In this document: positions 9,527 through 18,429 of the stretch, piece after piece
How the letters are laid out: each line of letters begins with the position of its first letter
Numbering within the stretch: position 1 is the stretch's first letter
Origin: CAG-791 sp963658695
GTDB taxonomy: Bacteria > Bacillota > Clostridia > Lachnospirales > Lachnospiraceae
NCBI GenBank assembly: GCA_963658695.1
Contig: CAVKRN010000001.1
Coordinates: 1 to 64,000, forward strand
Direction: 5' to 3'
Length of the DNA stretch: 64,000 nt
Program-made: the position numbers and the translations under genes
Notes under the pieces: generated by a model
Told to the model about the DNA's origin: nothing
The model's database searches: none
Seen by the model: the letters and a program-made list of their open reading frames with translations, nothing else

Positions 9527-10906
9527 ATGCAGACAAAGGAAAAACAAAAGCGAACCGGCCAGATGGACATGATTCACGGGCCGCTTACGCGCAATATTAT
9601 TGCGTTCTCGCTTCCGCTTGCCGCCACCAGCATTCTGCAGCAGCTGTTCAATTCGGCGGATACAGCGGTGGTTGGCCGCTTTGACAACGCAAGAGCGCTG
9701 GCTGCGGTGGGAACCAACGGCGAGATCATCAGCTTGTTCGTGAGTCTGTTCACCGGGCTTTCCATCGGTGCCAATGTGCTGATTGCCAGCTATATAGGCA
9801 TGGGGAAAAACAAAAAGATCAACGAAGCGGTGCATACGATTCTTAGCATTGCGTTGCTTTCCGGATTTGTTATGCTGCTGGCCGGGCAGTTTATTGCAGA
9901 GCCTCTGCTGCGCATGATTGACACACCGGAGGATGTGATGGACCTTGCGGTGGAATATTTAAAGCTCTATTTTCTGGGGAGTCCGTTTCTGATGCTGTAC
10001 AATTTCGGCGCGGCGATCCTTCGGGCAAAGGGAGACACCAAGCGCCCGCTTTATGCGCTGCTGCTGTCCGGTGTCGTGAATGTGTTCCTGAACCTGTTCT
10101 TTGTCATTGGATGTCATATGAGTGTGGCGGGAGTGGCTTTGGCTACGGACATCTCTACCGCCATCAGCGCAGTGATTGTTCTTTGGTGTCTGCAGACGGA
10201 AGAGGAGACGTTTCGTTTTCAGTGGCGAAAGCTATCACTCCAACGGGAATACTGCGGAAAGGTATTTTCCATCGGACTGCCGGCCGGAATTCAGGGTGCT
10301 GTTTTTTGTTTCTCCAATGTATTTATTCAGGCGGCCATCAACAGTTTTGGCTCCAATGCCGTAGCAGGAGCAGCCGCGGCACTGAACTTTGAGTATTTCT
10401 CGTATTATATGGTGCAGGCCTTTGCACAGGCGGCGACCACCTTTACCAGTCAGAACTGGGCAGCCAGAGAGTGGAAGCGGTGCCGCCGGATTTTCTCCTG
10501 CAGCATGCTGTGGGGGGCTGTCTTTGCGGCGGCGATCAGTATTCCGCTGGTCCTTTTCCGTGCAGAGGCTATCCGGCTGTATTCCACAGAGACCGCCGTA
10601 CAGGAGTTTGCCTACGTCCGCATTATGACCGTGCTGATTCTGGAGCCGCTCTGTGTCATTTATGAGATCCCGGCGGCAGCACTCCGCGGCATGGGACATT
10701 CCACCATTCCGGCCGTGGAGACCATTTTAGGAACAGTGGTATTCCGGCTGCTGTGGCTTTCAACAGTCTTTGTCCACTGGAGGACCTTCCGCATGATTTT
10801 CTGGGTGTATCCGATTTCCTGGGTATTCACGGGGGTTCTCTTACTTGTCAGCTACGGCCTTGCTCTTCACTTCTGGAATCAGAAGCACGCAGCAGCAAGC
10901 AAGTAG
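9527..10906 (+). CDS. MATE family efflux transporter
   Basis: A 459-residue, strongly hydrophobic protein with about twelve membrane segments. The N-terminal run GPLTRNIIAFSLPLAATSILQQLFNSADTAVVGRF is typical of Na+- or H+-driven MATE exporters of the NorM/DinF/VmrA group, and a related pattern recurs in the second half (FSIGLPAGIQGAVFCFSNVFIQAAIN). It probably exports cationic compounds or metabolites. AAGGG at 9514-9518 precedes the ATG. It may share a transcript with the ABC exporter upstream. A strong hairpin closes the unit. Confidence 0.9.
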   Translation: MQTKEKQKRTGQMDMIHGPLTRNIIAFSLPLAATSILQQLFNSADTAVVGRFDNARALAAVGTNGEIISLFVSLFTGLSIGANVLIASYIGMGKNKKINEAVHTILSIALLSGFVMLLAGQFIAEPLLRMIDTPEDVMDLAVEYLKLYFLGSPFLMLYNFGAAILRAKGDTKRPLYALLLSGVVNVFLNLFFVIGCHMSVAGVALATDISTAISAVIVLWCLQTEEETFRFQWRKLSLQREYCGKVFSIGLPAGIQGAVFCFSNVFIQAAINSFGSNAVAGAAAALNFEYFSYYMVQAFAQAATTFTSQNWAAREWKRCRRIFSCSMLWGAVFAAAISIPLVLFRAEAIRLYSTETAVQEFAYVRIMTVLILEPLCVIYEIPAAALRGMGHSTIPAVETILGTVVFRLLWLSTVFVHWRTFRMIFWVYPISWVFTGVLLLVSYGLALHFWNQKHAAASK

Positions 10907-10956
10907 AAGGCGGCTTGGCACCGACGCCTATTCGATCTTTCCATGATTCACGAGAA

Positions 10957-10999
10957 GTAAAAATCCCCGAAGGACGCTGGATCCTTTGGGGATTTTTAC
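10957..10999. terminator. Bidirectional-looking terminator after the MATE gene
   Basis: GTAAAAATCCCC (10957-10968) and GGGGATTTTTAC (10988-10999) form a perfect 12-bp stem with A-rich and T-rich flanks inside the stem. It separates the transporter block from the AT-rich signalling cassette. Confidence 0.8.
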
Positions 11000-11105
11000 T
11001 AACATCCATTGGTCACCTATTTGTCCTGTGAATCCGTCTATTTGACGTGTTGTGATTCTTTTTGACAGATTAATTGATATATTTGTACAAGGGCGGAGGC
11101 TGGTT

Positions 11106-11810
11106 ATGAGGATTGCAATTTGCGATGATGAACAGAGAATATGTGACCGCATAAAGAACGAGATAGAAAGCTATTATTCCTCCCGGGAGATGGATTTTGA
11201 TATTCAGACATTTTATAGCGGGGAAGAAGTGCTTAAGCAGGATTTTGCCTCCATAGATGTGCTTTTTCTGGATGTGGATATGCCGGGAAAAAATGGAATG
11301 GAAGTGGCAAGGCTCATTCGAGAACAGAATAAAGAAATGCTGATCGTATTTATGACGGCTTACAGCGAATTTGTTTTTGAGAGCTTCAAGGTGGATGCCT
11401 TCCGGTATTTGGTAAAGCCGGTGGATTGTCAGGCGTTTAAGGAAACCTTAGATGCCATCGGCCATAAATTTGAGAAAAAACAAGATGTGCTGACCTTCCA
11501 GTTTCAGAATGAAATCTTTCATATCAGATACGCGGACATTGTTTATATTGAGGGAATGCGGGATAAAATCTGGATTTATAGTAAGGACCAGACCTATCGG
11601 TGGAGAGGCACCATGAAGCATTTGACAGATCTGCTGGAGAATAAGCATTTCTTTCAGGTACACAGAAGCTACATCATTAACATGGAAAAGATTAAAAAAT
11701 ACAATTCCAAGAGCATTACGCTTGAAGGGGGCTACGAAGTGCCCCTTAGTAAATACCGGCTAAATGAATTTAAAGAAGCATATATCGGATTCTGGAGCAA
11801 GATTTTATGA
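11106..11810 (+). CDS. LytTR-family response regulator
   Basis: A 234-residue two-component regulator. The receiver domain has D7-D8, phospho-acceptor D56 in LFLDVDMPG, T84 and K104 in YLVKPVD. The C-terminal LytTR DNA-binding domain (about 135-230) contains FFQVHRSYIINMEKI. Such regulators (AgrA, ComE, VirR types) bind direct repeats in promoters. ATG 11106 follows GGAGG at 11095-11099, which supports it over earlier in-frame starts. The next gene overlaps by four bases and is the cognate kinase. A TTGACA at 11062 could be a -35 but lacks a convincing -10. Confidence 0.92.
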   Translation: MRIAICDDEQRICDRIKNEIESYYSSREMDFDIQTFYSGEEVLKQDFASIDVLFLDVDMPGKNGMEVARLIREQNKEMLIVFMTAYSEFVFESFKVDAFRYLVKPVDCQAFKETLDAIGHKFEKKQDVLTFQFQNEIFHIRYADIVYIEGMRDKIWIYSKDQTYRWRGTMKHLTDLLENKHFFQVHRSYIINMEKIKKYNSKSITLEGGYEVPLSKYRLNEFKEAYIGFWSKIL

Positions 11811-13087
11811 GTGTCACGAATCTTTGTGTTGCTTTTTTTGCATTTGCTTTGGATATGCTGGGGATGTTCCTGATCGTTCATGGGCGAGAAGATGCGCAGG
11901 AGCTTGTAGATACCTGGGATAGAAAAAGAACCATCTGCGTGATGGCCATAAGCCTGGGGGTCACCTTATGCGTGGCCTATCTTAGAATCTATTTGATCGT
12001 TTGTCTTGTGACAGAGTTTTTTTGTATTTTATGGTGGTATGGCAGGCACGGGAAAGATCATCTGAGGAATTTTATTTACGGGACGTTTAGTCTGGCGATC
12101 CTGGGTGTTTCAGAGCTTGCGGTTATATTTTTGTACTACATAAACGATCTGTCGGATCTCAAACTCCGGGGTAGTGTTGGTTTTGAGGTCCAACTTGCCT
12201 GTTCTCTGGCCATGGCACTTATGCAGCAGATGATCCTGTTCTTTCAATATACGGATAAATCCTTCGAGGCTTTTCGAAGAATTCTGATGTACCTGCTGGT
12301 ATGTAAGGAATTCGGCGATATGGCATGGTTTTATATCGGTGTTAAGGAGGGCCTTTTTGATCAGTATCTCTTTGGGAAGATACTCTTGGTGTCGGGACTT
12401 ATCATCAATTATGGCGTTTTCTATGTAATTGTCTTTCGTATCAAAGAGCGGACAGAGAAAAGCAGACGTGCCGAAATAAATATGAATGCCTACGAATATT
12501 ATCTGAACATGGAAGAAGAACACCTGCAGATCCGAAGGATGTACCATGACATGAAAAATAAGCTCATGATTATGGAAACTAAAAATGAAGAGAAGCCGGA
12601 GCATGCAGGAAACGCATGGAATTCCATGAAAGAGAAGCTTGATCAGGCAAAACAGTTTTATCACACAGGCTGCATCGCTTTGGATATGCTTTTGTTTGAT
12701 GGTCAGATGAAGGCAAAGGCGAGAAATATCACCTTTGATGCAGTGATTTCAGAGGGGTGTCTTAATTTTATGAATACAGAAGACATTACCGTGATTTTTG
12801 GTAATGCGATTATGAATGCCATTGAGGCCTGTGAAAAAATAGAAGACGGACCTCGCCGCATCAATATTAAAGCCGGAAAAAATCTCAATGATGTTCTGAT
12901 CTATGTTAAAAATACCGTGAACATTGGTGGTCAGAAAGAATCCTTAAAATCTGTAAAGAAAAATCCGATAGAGCATGGCATCGGAATGACAAGCATACAG
13001 GAAAGTGCAGAAAAATACGGTGGTTATGTATCTGTGATCCGGGAGGAAGGAAGCTTTCAACTGGCAATATTGTTTGGAAGAGAATAG
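11807..13087 (+). CDS. GHKL-type (AgrC-like) sensor histidine kinase
   Basis: The N-terminal 200 or so residues hold about six membrane segments. The kinase core has a phospho-acceptor region MYHDMKNKL with H247, the N-box GNAIMNAIEA near residue 337, and a G-box GIGMTSIQESAEKYGG. This is the layout of AgrC/ComD-like quorum or peptide sensors that pair with LytTR regulators. No AgrB or AgrD homologue is visible nearby, so the ligand is unknown. The start overlaps the end of the response regulator gene, indicating coupled translation. Confidence 0.9.
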   Translation: MSVTNLCVAFFAFALDMLGMFLIVHGREDAQELVDTWDRKRTICVMAISLGVTLCVAYLRIYLIVCLVTEFFCILWWYGRHGKDHLRNFIYGTFSLAILGVSELAVIFLYYINDLSDLKLRGSVGFEVQLACSLAMALMQQMILFFQYTDKSFEAFRRILMYLLVCKEFGDMAWFYIGVKEGLFDQYLFGKILLVSGLIINYGVFYVIVFRIKERTEKSRRAEINMNAYEYYLNMEEEHLQIRRMYHDMKNKLMIMETKNEEKPEHAGNAWNSMKEKLDQAKQFYHTGCIALDMLLFDGQMKAKARNITFDAVISEGCLNFMNTEDITVIFGNAIMNAIEACEKIEDGPRRINIKAGKNLNDVLIYVKNTVNIGGQKESLKSVKKNPIEHGIGMTSIQESAEKYGGYVSVIREEGSFQLAILFGRE

Positions 13088-13107
13088 GAAGTATTTAGGA
13101 AAGAAGC

Positions 13108-15942
13108 ATGAAACGACACGTAAAAGGAATGATATTCATATTGTTTTTTATTCTCTGTTTGCGTGGAGTAAAGGTATATGCCGATGAGAGCATAACGGAA
13201 GAATACGAGCGGGATTATCTTTCCAAAATATACGATTCCGAGAATGGATTGGATGGAACTACAGCCAATTGCGTTTATTCCGATACCGAGGGCTTTCTCT
13301 GGTTTGGCAGCTATACGGGGCTGTATCGATACGATGGCACGGATTTTAAAAAATATTTGGTGGACGGAAGATCGGTTCCGGTGAATGACATCATTCAGGA
13401 TTCCGAAGGTGACTTCTGGATCGGAACCAATGGAGACGGTCTTTACCGATTTGACGGTACTGACTTTGAAGAAATAACACTCGAAAGAGAAGACGAGGGA
13501 ATATCCGTGATCAACAGTCTGTATCTGGATCGCAGGGATGTTCTATGGGTGGGAACAAAGTCCGGGATGTTCTCCATTGATACAACGAATAATGATCGGG
13601 TGAAAAAATATGATGACTGCGCCAATCTGGCTGTGCGGGATATAGGAGCGATTTCAGAAGATAGTATTCTTGCCATCATGAAGACCGGGGAGATGTTCCT
13701 GATACAAGGCGACCAGACCAGACAACTGCGGCTGGTGTCAGAGGTTGCCGTTACCCCGCGATGCTTTCTGGCCATCAATGAGAATGAATTCTACATTGGA
13801 ACCTCGGAAGAGTATCTGTTAAAGGTTTCGGCTCAGGGGGAAGTATTAAAGACAATCAGCGGAAATGGACTGGCTTCCTTCAATGATATTTATGCGCTTG
13901 GCAATGGAAGCTATTGGGTATGCAGCGACAGCGGGATCGGGATTCTAAAGGAGGATCAGGTTACAAAAATTGATTCCTCATTCCAAAGCTCTGTGGAGGA
14001 AGGATGTGTGGATTACCAGGGAAGCTTCTGGTTTGTATCCTCCAGACAGGGAATCCTGCATTTGTATCAAAATTATTTTTCTGATATGGGGGCCTATTGG
14101 GGGATCTGTCAGACGGTGAACGCCATTCAACCCCTGGGGAATAAGGTCTATGTCGGATGCGAGGATGGCCTTTACTGCTTTAAAGGAAAGAGCAGGGTGG
14201 AAGATGCTCTCACCAAAGCCTGTGAGGGACTGAGGATCCGGCAGCTCTTTCTGGATGACCAGGGAACTTTGTGGGTGGTTAGCTATGATAACGGCTTAAT
14301 ACTGATGGATACAGAAGGGACCATTACAAGTATTAATACAGACAACAGTGATCTTGGAACCAACAAAACCCGTTGTATCTGGAAAAGAAAAAATGGAGAG
14401 GTCCTCATTGGTACAGAAGAGGGTATTTATTTAAGAGATTCCCGGGGGAAGGCTAGCAGGTATACCGATAACAGTGTATTAAATAAGACCCGAATCCTGG
14501 ATATCGGAGAGGGACAGGATGGAAAAATCTATGTGTCCACGGATGGATACGGTGCTTATGAAGTTACAGACGGCGTGGTAACGAACGTCTATACCAAAGA
14601 AAAAGGCCTTTTGTCAGACGTGGTATTGAAGGTGGTGCCTTCAGAAAATCTGAATGGCGTTTGGATCGTGACCGGAGAAGGTCTATGTTTTGTAAAAGAG
14701 AACGGAGAGATTCTATGCGCGATGGGAATTCCGGTTTCCAACAGCCTTGACATGATCCTGACAGAGAATGGCAATGCTGTGGTTTTGGCGGGAAATGGCT
14801 TCTTTGAAATCAAAGAAGAAGATCTTCTGAAAGAAAATGCCCGGTATTTTTATCTGAGTAAAAGGAATGGACTGCCCATTGATTTTACGGCCAATGCCAG
14901 AAACAGTCTGCAGAATAATATTCTCTATATGTGCGGGACCACAGGGGCGGCCGCAATCCATGTGGACAGCGAAATCATAGAAACGCCGATTCGTCTGTAT
15001 ATCAATGCCCTGGAAGAAGATGGGGAAGCTGTCGCCATAGATCAAACGCCGGTTACCATATCCGCAGAGGCCAAAAAGGTAAGTATTGATGTGCGCGTTA
15101 TCAATTATATCGACAGGAATTTTTACGCAGTCTACTGTCTGGAGGGTGTCGATGATGAGGAGGTTCTTGCAGACGACCTGAAGGTAGCGAAGGTCAGCTA
15201 TACCAATTTAAAGGGCGGAACCTACACGTATACCTATAAGATTTATGATGAAAATGCAAAAGATGCATTGGAAGAGCTAAGATTATGTTTTCATAAGAAT
15301 TATAAATTCATAGAGCAGGTAGAAGTGCGGATTCTGCTAACGCTCCTGGGTTTTGGCACTTTTGTATTAATTACGATTTACCTCGTTTACATAAGAGATA
15401 AGAATTTAAAGAAACAATATCATCTGGAGTATCTGCGGAAAAAAGAACAGGAAATAACCGCGTTAACCTATAAGGATCTGGTGACCGGTGTATTTAACAG
15501 GAATCTTTTTGAAAACGAAAAGAACAAGATCGATATGAAAAAGCTCTATGCCTTGGTATCGGTCAGCGTTGATCATGCGGAATATTTTAAGAGAAAATAT
15601 GGCGTTTTTTTTACGGATGAAATATACCGCAAGGGCGTCATGATCATTCGTAAACATACCAAGGAGAGGGTGGATATTTACCGTGTGTCAGAGAATAGCT
15701 TTTATTTTTGGTTTATGGAACCCGTTCAATTGGAAGATTATATTTATGATTTAAAAAATGCTTTCCAAGAGGAGGGGGTGAAGGTAAATCTTCCGTTGTC
15801 CTTCTCTGTCGGCGGTATTTACAACAATGCAATGGGCAAAGAAAACATTAACGAACTCATTGAACGCTGTGACAGGATGCGATGCCTGGACGAAAAACAT
15901 GCAGAGGCAAAATTCATTGAGAGCAAGGTTAAGATGCTGTAA
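13108..15942 (+). CDS. Extracellular beta-propeller sensor with Y_Y_Y-like domain and degenerate GGDEF domain
   Basis: A 944-residue receptor. A signal/anchor segment (IFILFFILCLRGVKVYA) is followed by about ten repeated motifs of the two-component-regulator propeller type (FLWFGSYTGLYRYDG, DFWIGTNGDGLYRFDG and similar). A Y_Y_Y-like beta domain at about 625-735 leads to one membrane helix at about 740-764. The cytosolic end resembles a GGDEF domain, but SENSF (861-865) stands where GGDEF is needed, so it should not make c-di-GMP. It may bind nucleotide or regulate the cyclase encoded next. It follows the kinase gene by 20 bases in the same AT-rich cassette. Confidence 0.85.
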   Translation: MKRHVKGMIFILFFILCLRGVKVYADESITEEYERDYLSKIYDSENGLDGTTANCVYSDTEGFLWFGSYTGLYRYDGTDFKKYLVDGRSVPVNDIIQDSEGDFWIGTNGDGLYRFDGTDFEEITLEREDEGISVINSLYLDRRDVLWVGTKSGMFSIDTTNNDRVKKYDDCANLAVRDIGAISEDSILAIMKTGEMFLIQGDQTRQLRLVSEVAVTPRCFLAINENEFYIGTSEEYLLKVSAQGEVLKTISGNGLASFNDIYALGNGSYWVCSDSGIGILKEDQVTKIDSSFQSSVEEGCVDYQGSFWFVSSRQGILHLYQNYFSDMGAYWGICQTVNAIQPLGNKVYVGCEDGLYCFKGKSRVEDALTKACEGLRIRQLFLDDQGTLWVVSYDNGLILMDTEGTITSINTDNSDLGTNKTRCIWKRKNGEVLIGTEEGIYLRDSRGKASRYTDNSVLNKTRILDIGEGQDGKIYVSTDGYGAYEVTDGVVTNVYTKEKGLLSDVVLKVVPSENLNGVWIVTGEGLCFVKENGEILCAMGIPVSNSLDMILTENGNAVVLAGNGFFEIKEEDLLKENARYFYLSKRNGLPIDFTANARNSLQNNILYMCGTTGAAAIHVDSEIIETPIRLYINALEEDGEAVAIDQTPVTISAEAKKVSIDVRVINYIDRNFYAVYCLEGVDDEEVLADDLKVAKVSYTNLKGGTYTYTYKIYDENAKDALEELRLCFHKNYKFIEQVEVRILLTLLGFGTFVLITIYLVYIRDKNLKKQYHLEYLRKKEQEITALTYKDLVTGVFNRNLFENEKNKIDMKKLYALVSVSVDHAEYFKRKYGVFFTDEIYRKGVMIIRKHTKERVDIYRVSENSFYFWFMEPVQLEDYIYDLKNAFQEEGVKVNLPLSFSVGGIYNNAMGKENINELIERCDRMRCLDEKHAEAKFIESKVKML

Positions 15943-15960
15943 CCGGTAGGAGATTGTGCC

Positions 15961-16797
15961 ATGAAACTGGATGCAACGAAATTACAATCCGTATTAAATG
16001 CAATCGACGAGAATATCTTTTTCAAAGATACGGAAGGAAGATATGTTATGGCCACCCATACCTGTCAAATGTTGTCGGACGGGAAGCCTGATTTTACGAT
16101 TTACGGAAAAACAGACCGAGAGGTTCAACCGGATAAGAAGCTGGGGGAAAAATTCTACCGGGAGGATATGGAGATCGTCCGGACAGGGGAGCCTGTAAAC
16201 TATGTTCAGGAGATGACATTTCCGCAGGGGACCTTCTTCTATGAGATCAAGAAAAATCCGGTGGTGGATAAGAACGGAGAGATCATCGGCATTTCAGGGA
16301 TCATAAAGGATGTGACGGAGTCCATGCGCTCCTATAAGAAGATGGAAAAATACAGTTTTACGGACGAAATGACACAGGCCTACAACCGATCCTACTATGA
16401 GACCGGAAAATACAGGGAGAACCTGAAGTATCCGGTAGCGGTCGTTATGATCGATATTAACCATCTGAAGTATTATAACGACAATTTCGGCCATAAAGAG
16501 GGGGACATCCTTATTAAGACGATCGTTAACAATATTCGATCCCATCTAAGGGACGATGATCGCCTGATCCGCTTTGGAGGCGATGAATTTTTGCTTTTGC
16601 TGCAGGCGTGTGACAATGAGCAGGGAGAAAAGATCGTGCATCGGATCCGACAGGTAGAAGATAAGATCCAACTGCGGAATATTCCCGTGGGAGCAGCCTA
16701 TGGCATGGCAGAGGCAAAGACCCCGGAGGAGCTGGAAACGGCAATCTCACAAGCGGATCAGGCTATGTATGCGGATAAACGAAAAGCGAAAGGCTAG
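15961..16797 (+). CDS. PAS-GGDEF diguanylate cyclase
   Basis: A 278-residue cytosolic protein. A PAS fold (about 5-118, with ENIFFKDTEGRYVMAT and FFYEIKKNPVVDKNGEIIGISGIIKDVTE) is joined to a GGDEF domain with an intact G206-G-D-E-F210 and the metal and nucleotide motif DINHLKYYNDNFGH. It should condense two GTP to c-di-GMP in response to a PAS-sensed signal. No EAL domain and no clear inhibitory-site RxxD before GGDEF were seen. The start follows GTAGGAG. Last gene of the cassette, ended by an 18-bp terminator. Confidence 0.92.
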   Translation: MKLDATKLQSVLNAIDENIFFKDTEGRYVMATHTCQMLSDGKPDFTIYGKTDREVQPDKKLGEKFYREDMEIVRTGEPVNYVQEMTFPQGTFFYEIKKNPVVDKNGEIIGISGIIKDVTESMRSYKKMEKYSFTDEMTQAYNRSYYETGKYRENLKYPVAVVMIDINHLKYYNDNFGHKEGDILIKTIVNNIRSHLRDDDRLIRFGGDEFLLLLQACDNEQGEKIVHRIRQVEDKIQLRNIPVGAAYGMAEAKTPEELETAISQADQAMYADKRKAKG

Positions 16798-16811
16798 TAC
16801 ATCAATTTTTA

Positions 16812-16858
16812 AATAAAAGCCTCCTGTGATGTATGCGGACTCACAGGAGGCTTTTATT
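16812..16858. terminator. Bidirectional terminator between convergent signalling cassette and tyrA-aroA
   Basis: AATAAAAGCCTCCTGTGA (16812-16829) pairs perfectly with TCACAGGAGGCTTTTATT (16841-16858). The A-tract and T-tract inside the stem let it work on both strands, fitting the convergent genes. Confidence 0.93.
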
Positions 16859-16890
16859 GTACAGTTGCCGGCCGGTGACGGGCCTTGGCA
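16859..16890 (+). repeat. Family 2 palindromic repeat, copy 3
   Basis: GTACAG, then GCCGGCCGGTGACGGGCC and TTGGCAG: the same order of blocks as the consensus (TACTGTACAG, ACGCCAGCCAGCGACGGGTCC, TGGCG) with several substitutions. It lies between the terminator and the end of aroA. Confidence 0.6.
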
Positions 16891-16918
16891 GAGCGGTCCG
16901 ATCAGGGGAGATTACGCA

Positions 16919-18379
16919 TCAAAGCGTTTGCCGAAGTCCTGCCAGATCGCGGAAGAATTCCGGGTAGCTGATGTCAACGCAGGCCGCATCGTCAAGCGTG
17001 GTCTCACCCTCTGCAATGAGGGAGGCGACCGCAAAGGACATGGCGATGCGGTGATCCTTAAAGGTACGGATGTTGGCTCCGTGCAGCGGCTTTCCGCCGT
17101 GAATGATCATCCCGTCCTCGGTTGGTGTAATATCACAGCCCATGGAAGAGAGTCCCTCTGTCATTGCAGCGATCCGGTCGGATTCCTTGACCTTGAGCTC
17201 AGCAGCATCGCGGATGATCGTTGTTCCGTCTGCTGCGGCAGCCATAACCGCAATCACCGGCAGCTCATCAATGAGTGTCGGAATCAGGTTCTTTTCGATA
17301 ACCGTGGCATGAAGAGAGCTGGAACGCACCAGAAGATCTGCAGAAGGCTCCGCAGCATGATCTTCATTCAACACCGTGATATCTGCCCCCATTGCCTTTG
17401 CAACGCGAAGAATACCATCTCTTGTTTCATTCATTCCAACGTTTTGAATCAGTACCTCCGAATGCGGCACCAGGCAGGCGGCCGCAATGAAGAAGGCTGC
17501 CGAGGAGATGTCACCGGGAACGCGAATGCTGCCGGGAGAGAGCAGTTCATCGGCAGGTGTCAGAATAACCTGATGGCCGCCGGCGATGGCAGCGCCTGTG
17601 ACAGAATCGGTACCGACTGGAATCTCTTTTGTCTGGACCGGATGACCGAAGGCTGCCAGCATTTTCTCGGTATGGTCTCGGGAAATGGCAGGTTCAGTTA
17701 CGGTGGTGTCTCCCTCTGCATACAGACCGGCACATAAAATGGCAGATTTGACCTGTGCGGAGGCAACCTTTGTACGGTAGGAAATGCCGGAAAGAGGCTT
17801 GCCGGTGATCTTCAGCGGGGCACAGCCATTGTCATTCATGCTGACAATATCAGCACCCATGAGAGAAAGCGGCTCCATGACCCGCTTCATCGGACGGCGG
17901 TTGACGGAATCATCGCCGGTGATGTAGCTGGTGAAATGCTGCGGCGCAAGAATGCCGCTCATGATGCGTGTTGTCGTACCGCTGTTCTGCGAATACAGAG
18001 CGACAGGAGAGTGGGACGGATACAGTCCGTGAAGCCCCGTACCGTGCACGATCAAACGGCCGGGCTCTTGGAAATCCCGTTCGATATAAATGCCCAGACG
18101 AGAAAAGCAGTCCATTGTCGCCAGACAGTCTGCACTTTCCAGAAAATGGGTGACGAGGGTGTCGCCCTTGGCAAGGGATCCGAACATAATGGCCCGGTGG
18201 GAGATGGACTTATCTCCCGGAATGGTGATTTCTCCCTTTAGAGAAGAAGCGGGGGACAATGTCAGAGGTGATGGAGCGTTCTTTGAGGTGCAGGAAGCAG
18301 TGCCTGTCGCATCGCCTCCATTCGGGATTACCTTTGCTGCGGTGTCTATGTTGTCCTTAATCAAAATGTGTCGGTGCAA
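16919..18379 (-). CDS. aroA: 3-phosphoshikimate 1-carboxyvinyltransferase (EPSP synthase)
   Basis: Joins shikimate-3-phosphate to phosphoenolpyruvate in the aromatic pathway. Family motifs are clear: LKGEITIPGDKSISHRAI near the N-terminus, SQNSGTTTRIMSGIL, RRPMKRVMEPL, SAQVKSAIL, RDHTEKMLAAFGHPV, LKVKESDRI and KDHRIAMSFAVA. The set resembles the Bacillus-type class II enzymes. A non-conserved leader of about 45 residues precedes the first motif. AAAGGAG at 18387-18393 (minus strand) is 7 bases from TTG 18379 but only 1 base from ATG 18385, so TTG is preferred. It lies downstream of tyrA in one operon. Confidence 0.95.
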   Translation of the reverse strand: MHRHILIKDNIDTAAKVIPNGGDATGTASCTSKNAPSPLTLSPASSLKGEITIPGDKSISHRAIMFGSLAKGDTLVTHFLESADCLATMDCFSRLGIYIERDFQEPGRLIVHGTGLHGLYPSHSPVALYSQNSGTTTRIMSGILAPQHFTSYITGDDSVNRRPMKRVMEPLSLMGADIVSMNDNGCAPLKITGKPLSGISYRTKVASAQVKSAILCAGLYAEGDTTVTEPAISRDHTEKMLAAFGHPVQTKEIPVGTDSVTGAAIAGGHQVILTPADELLSPGSIRVPGDISSAAFFIAAACLVPHSEVLIQNVGMNETRDGILRVAKAMGADITVLNEDHAAEPSADLLVRSSSLHATVIEKNLIPTLIDELPVIAVMAAAADGTTIIRDAAELKVKESDRIAAMTEGLSSMGCDITPTEDGMIIHGGKPLHGANIRTFKDHRIAMSFAVASLIAEGETTLDDAACVDISYPEFFRDLAGLRQTL

Positions 18380-18429
18380 TGTCATTCTCCTTTGATGAAT
18401 GCGATCGGTTCTGCGAATCGATAACAGCT

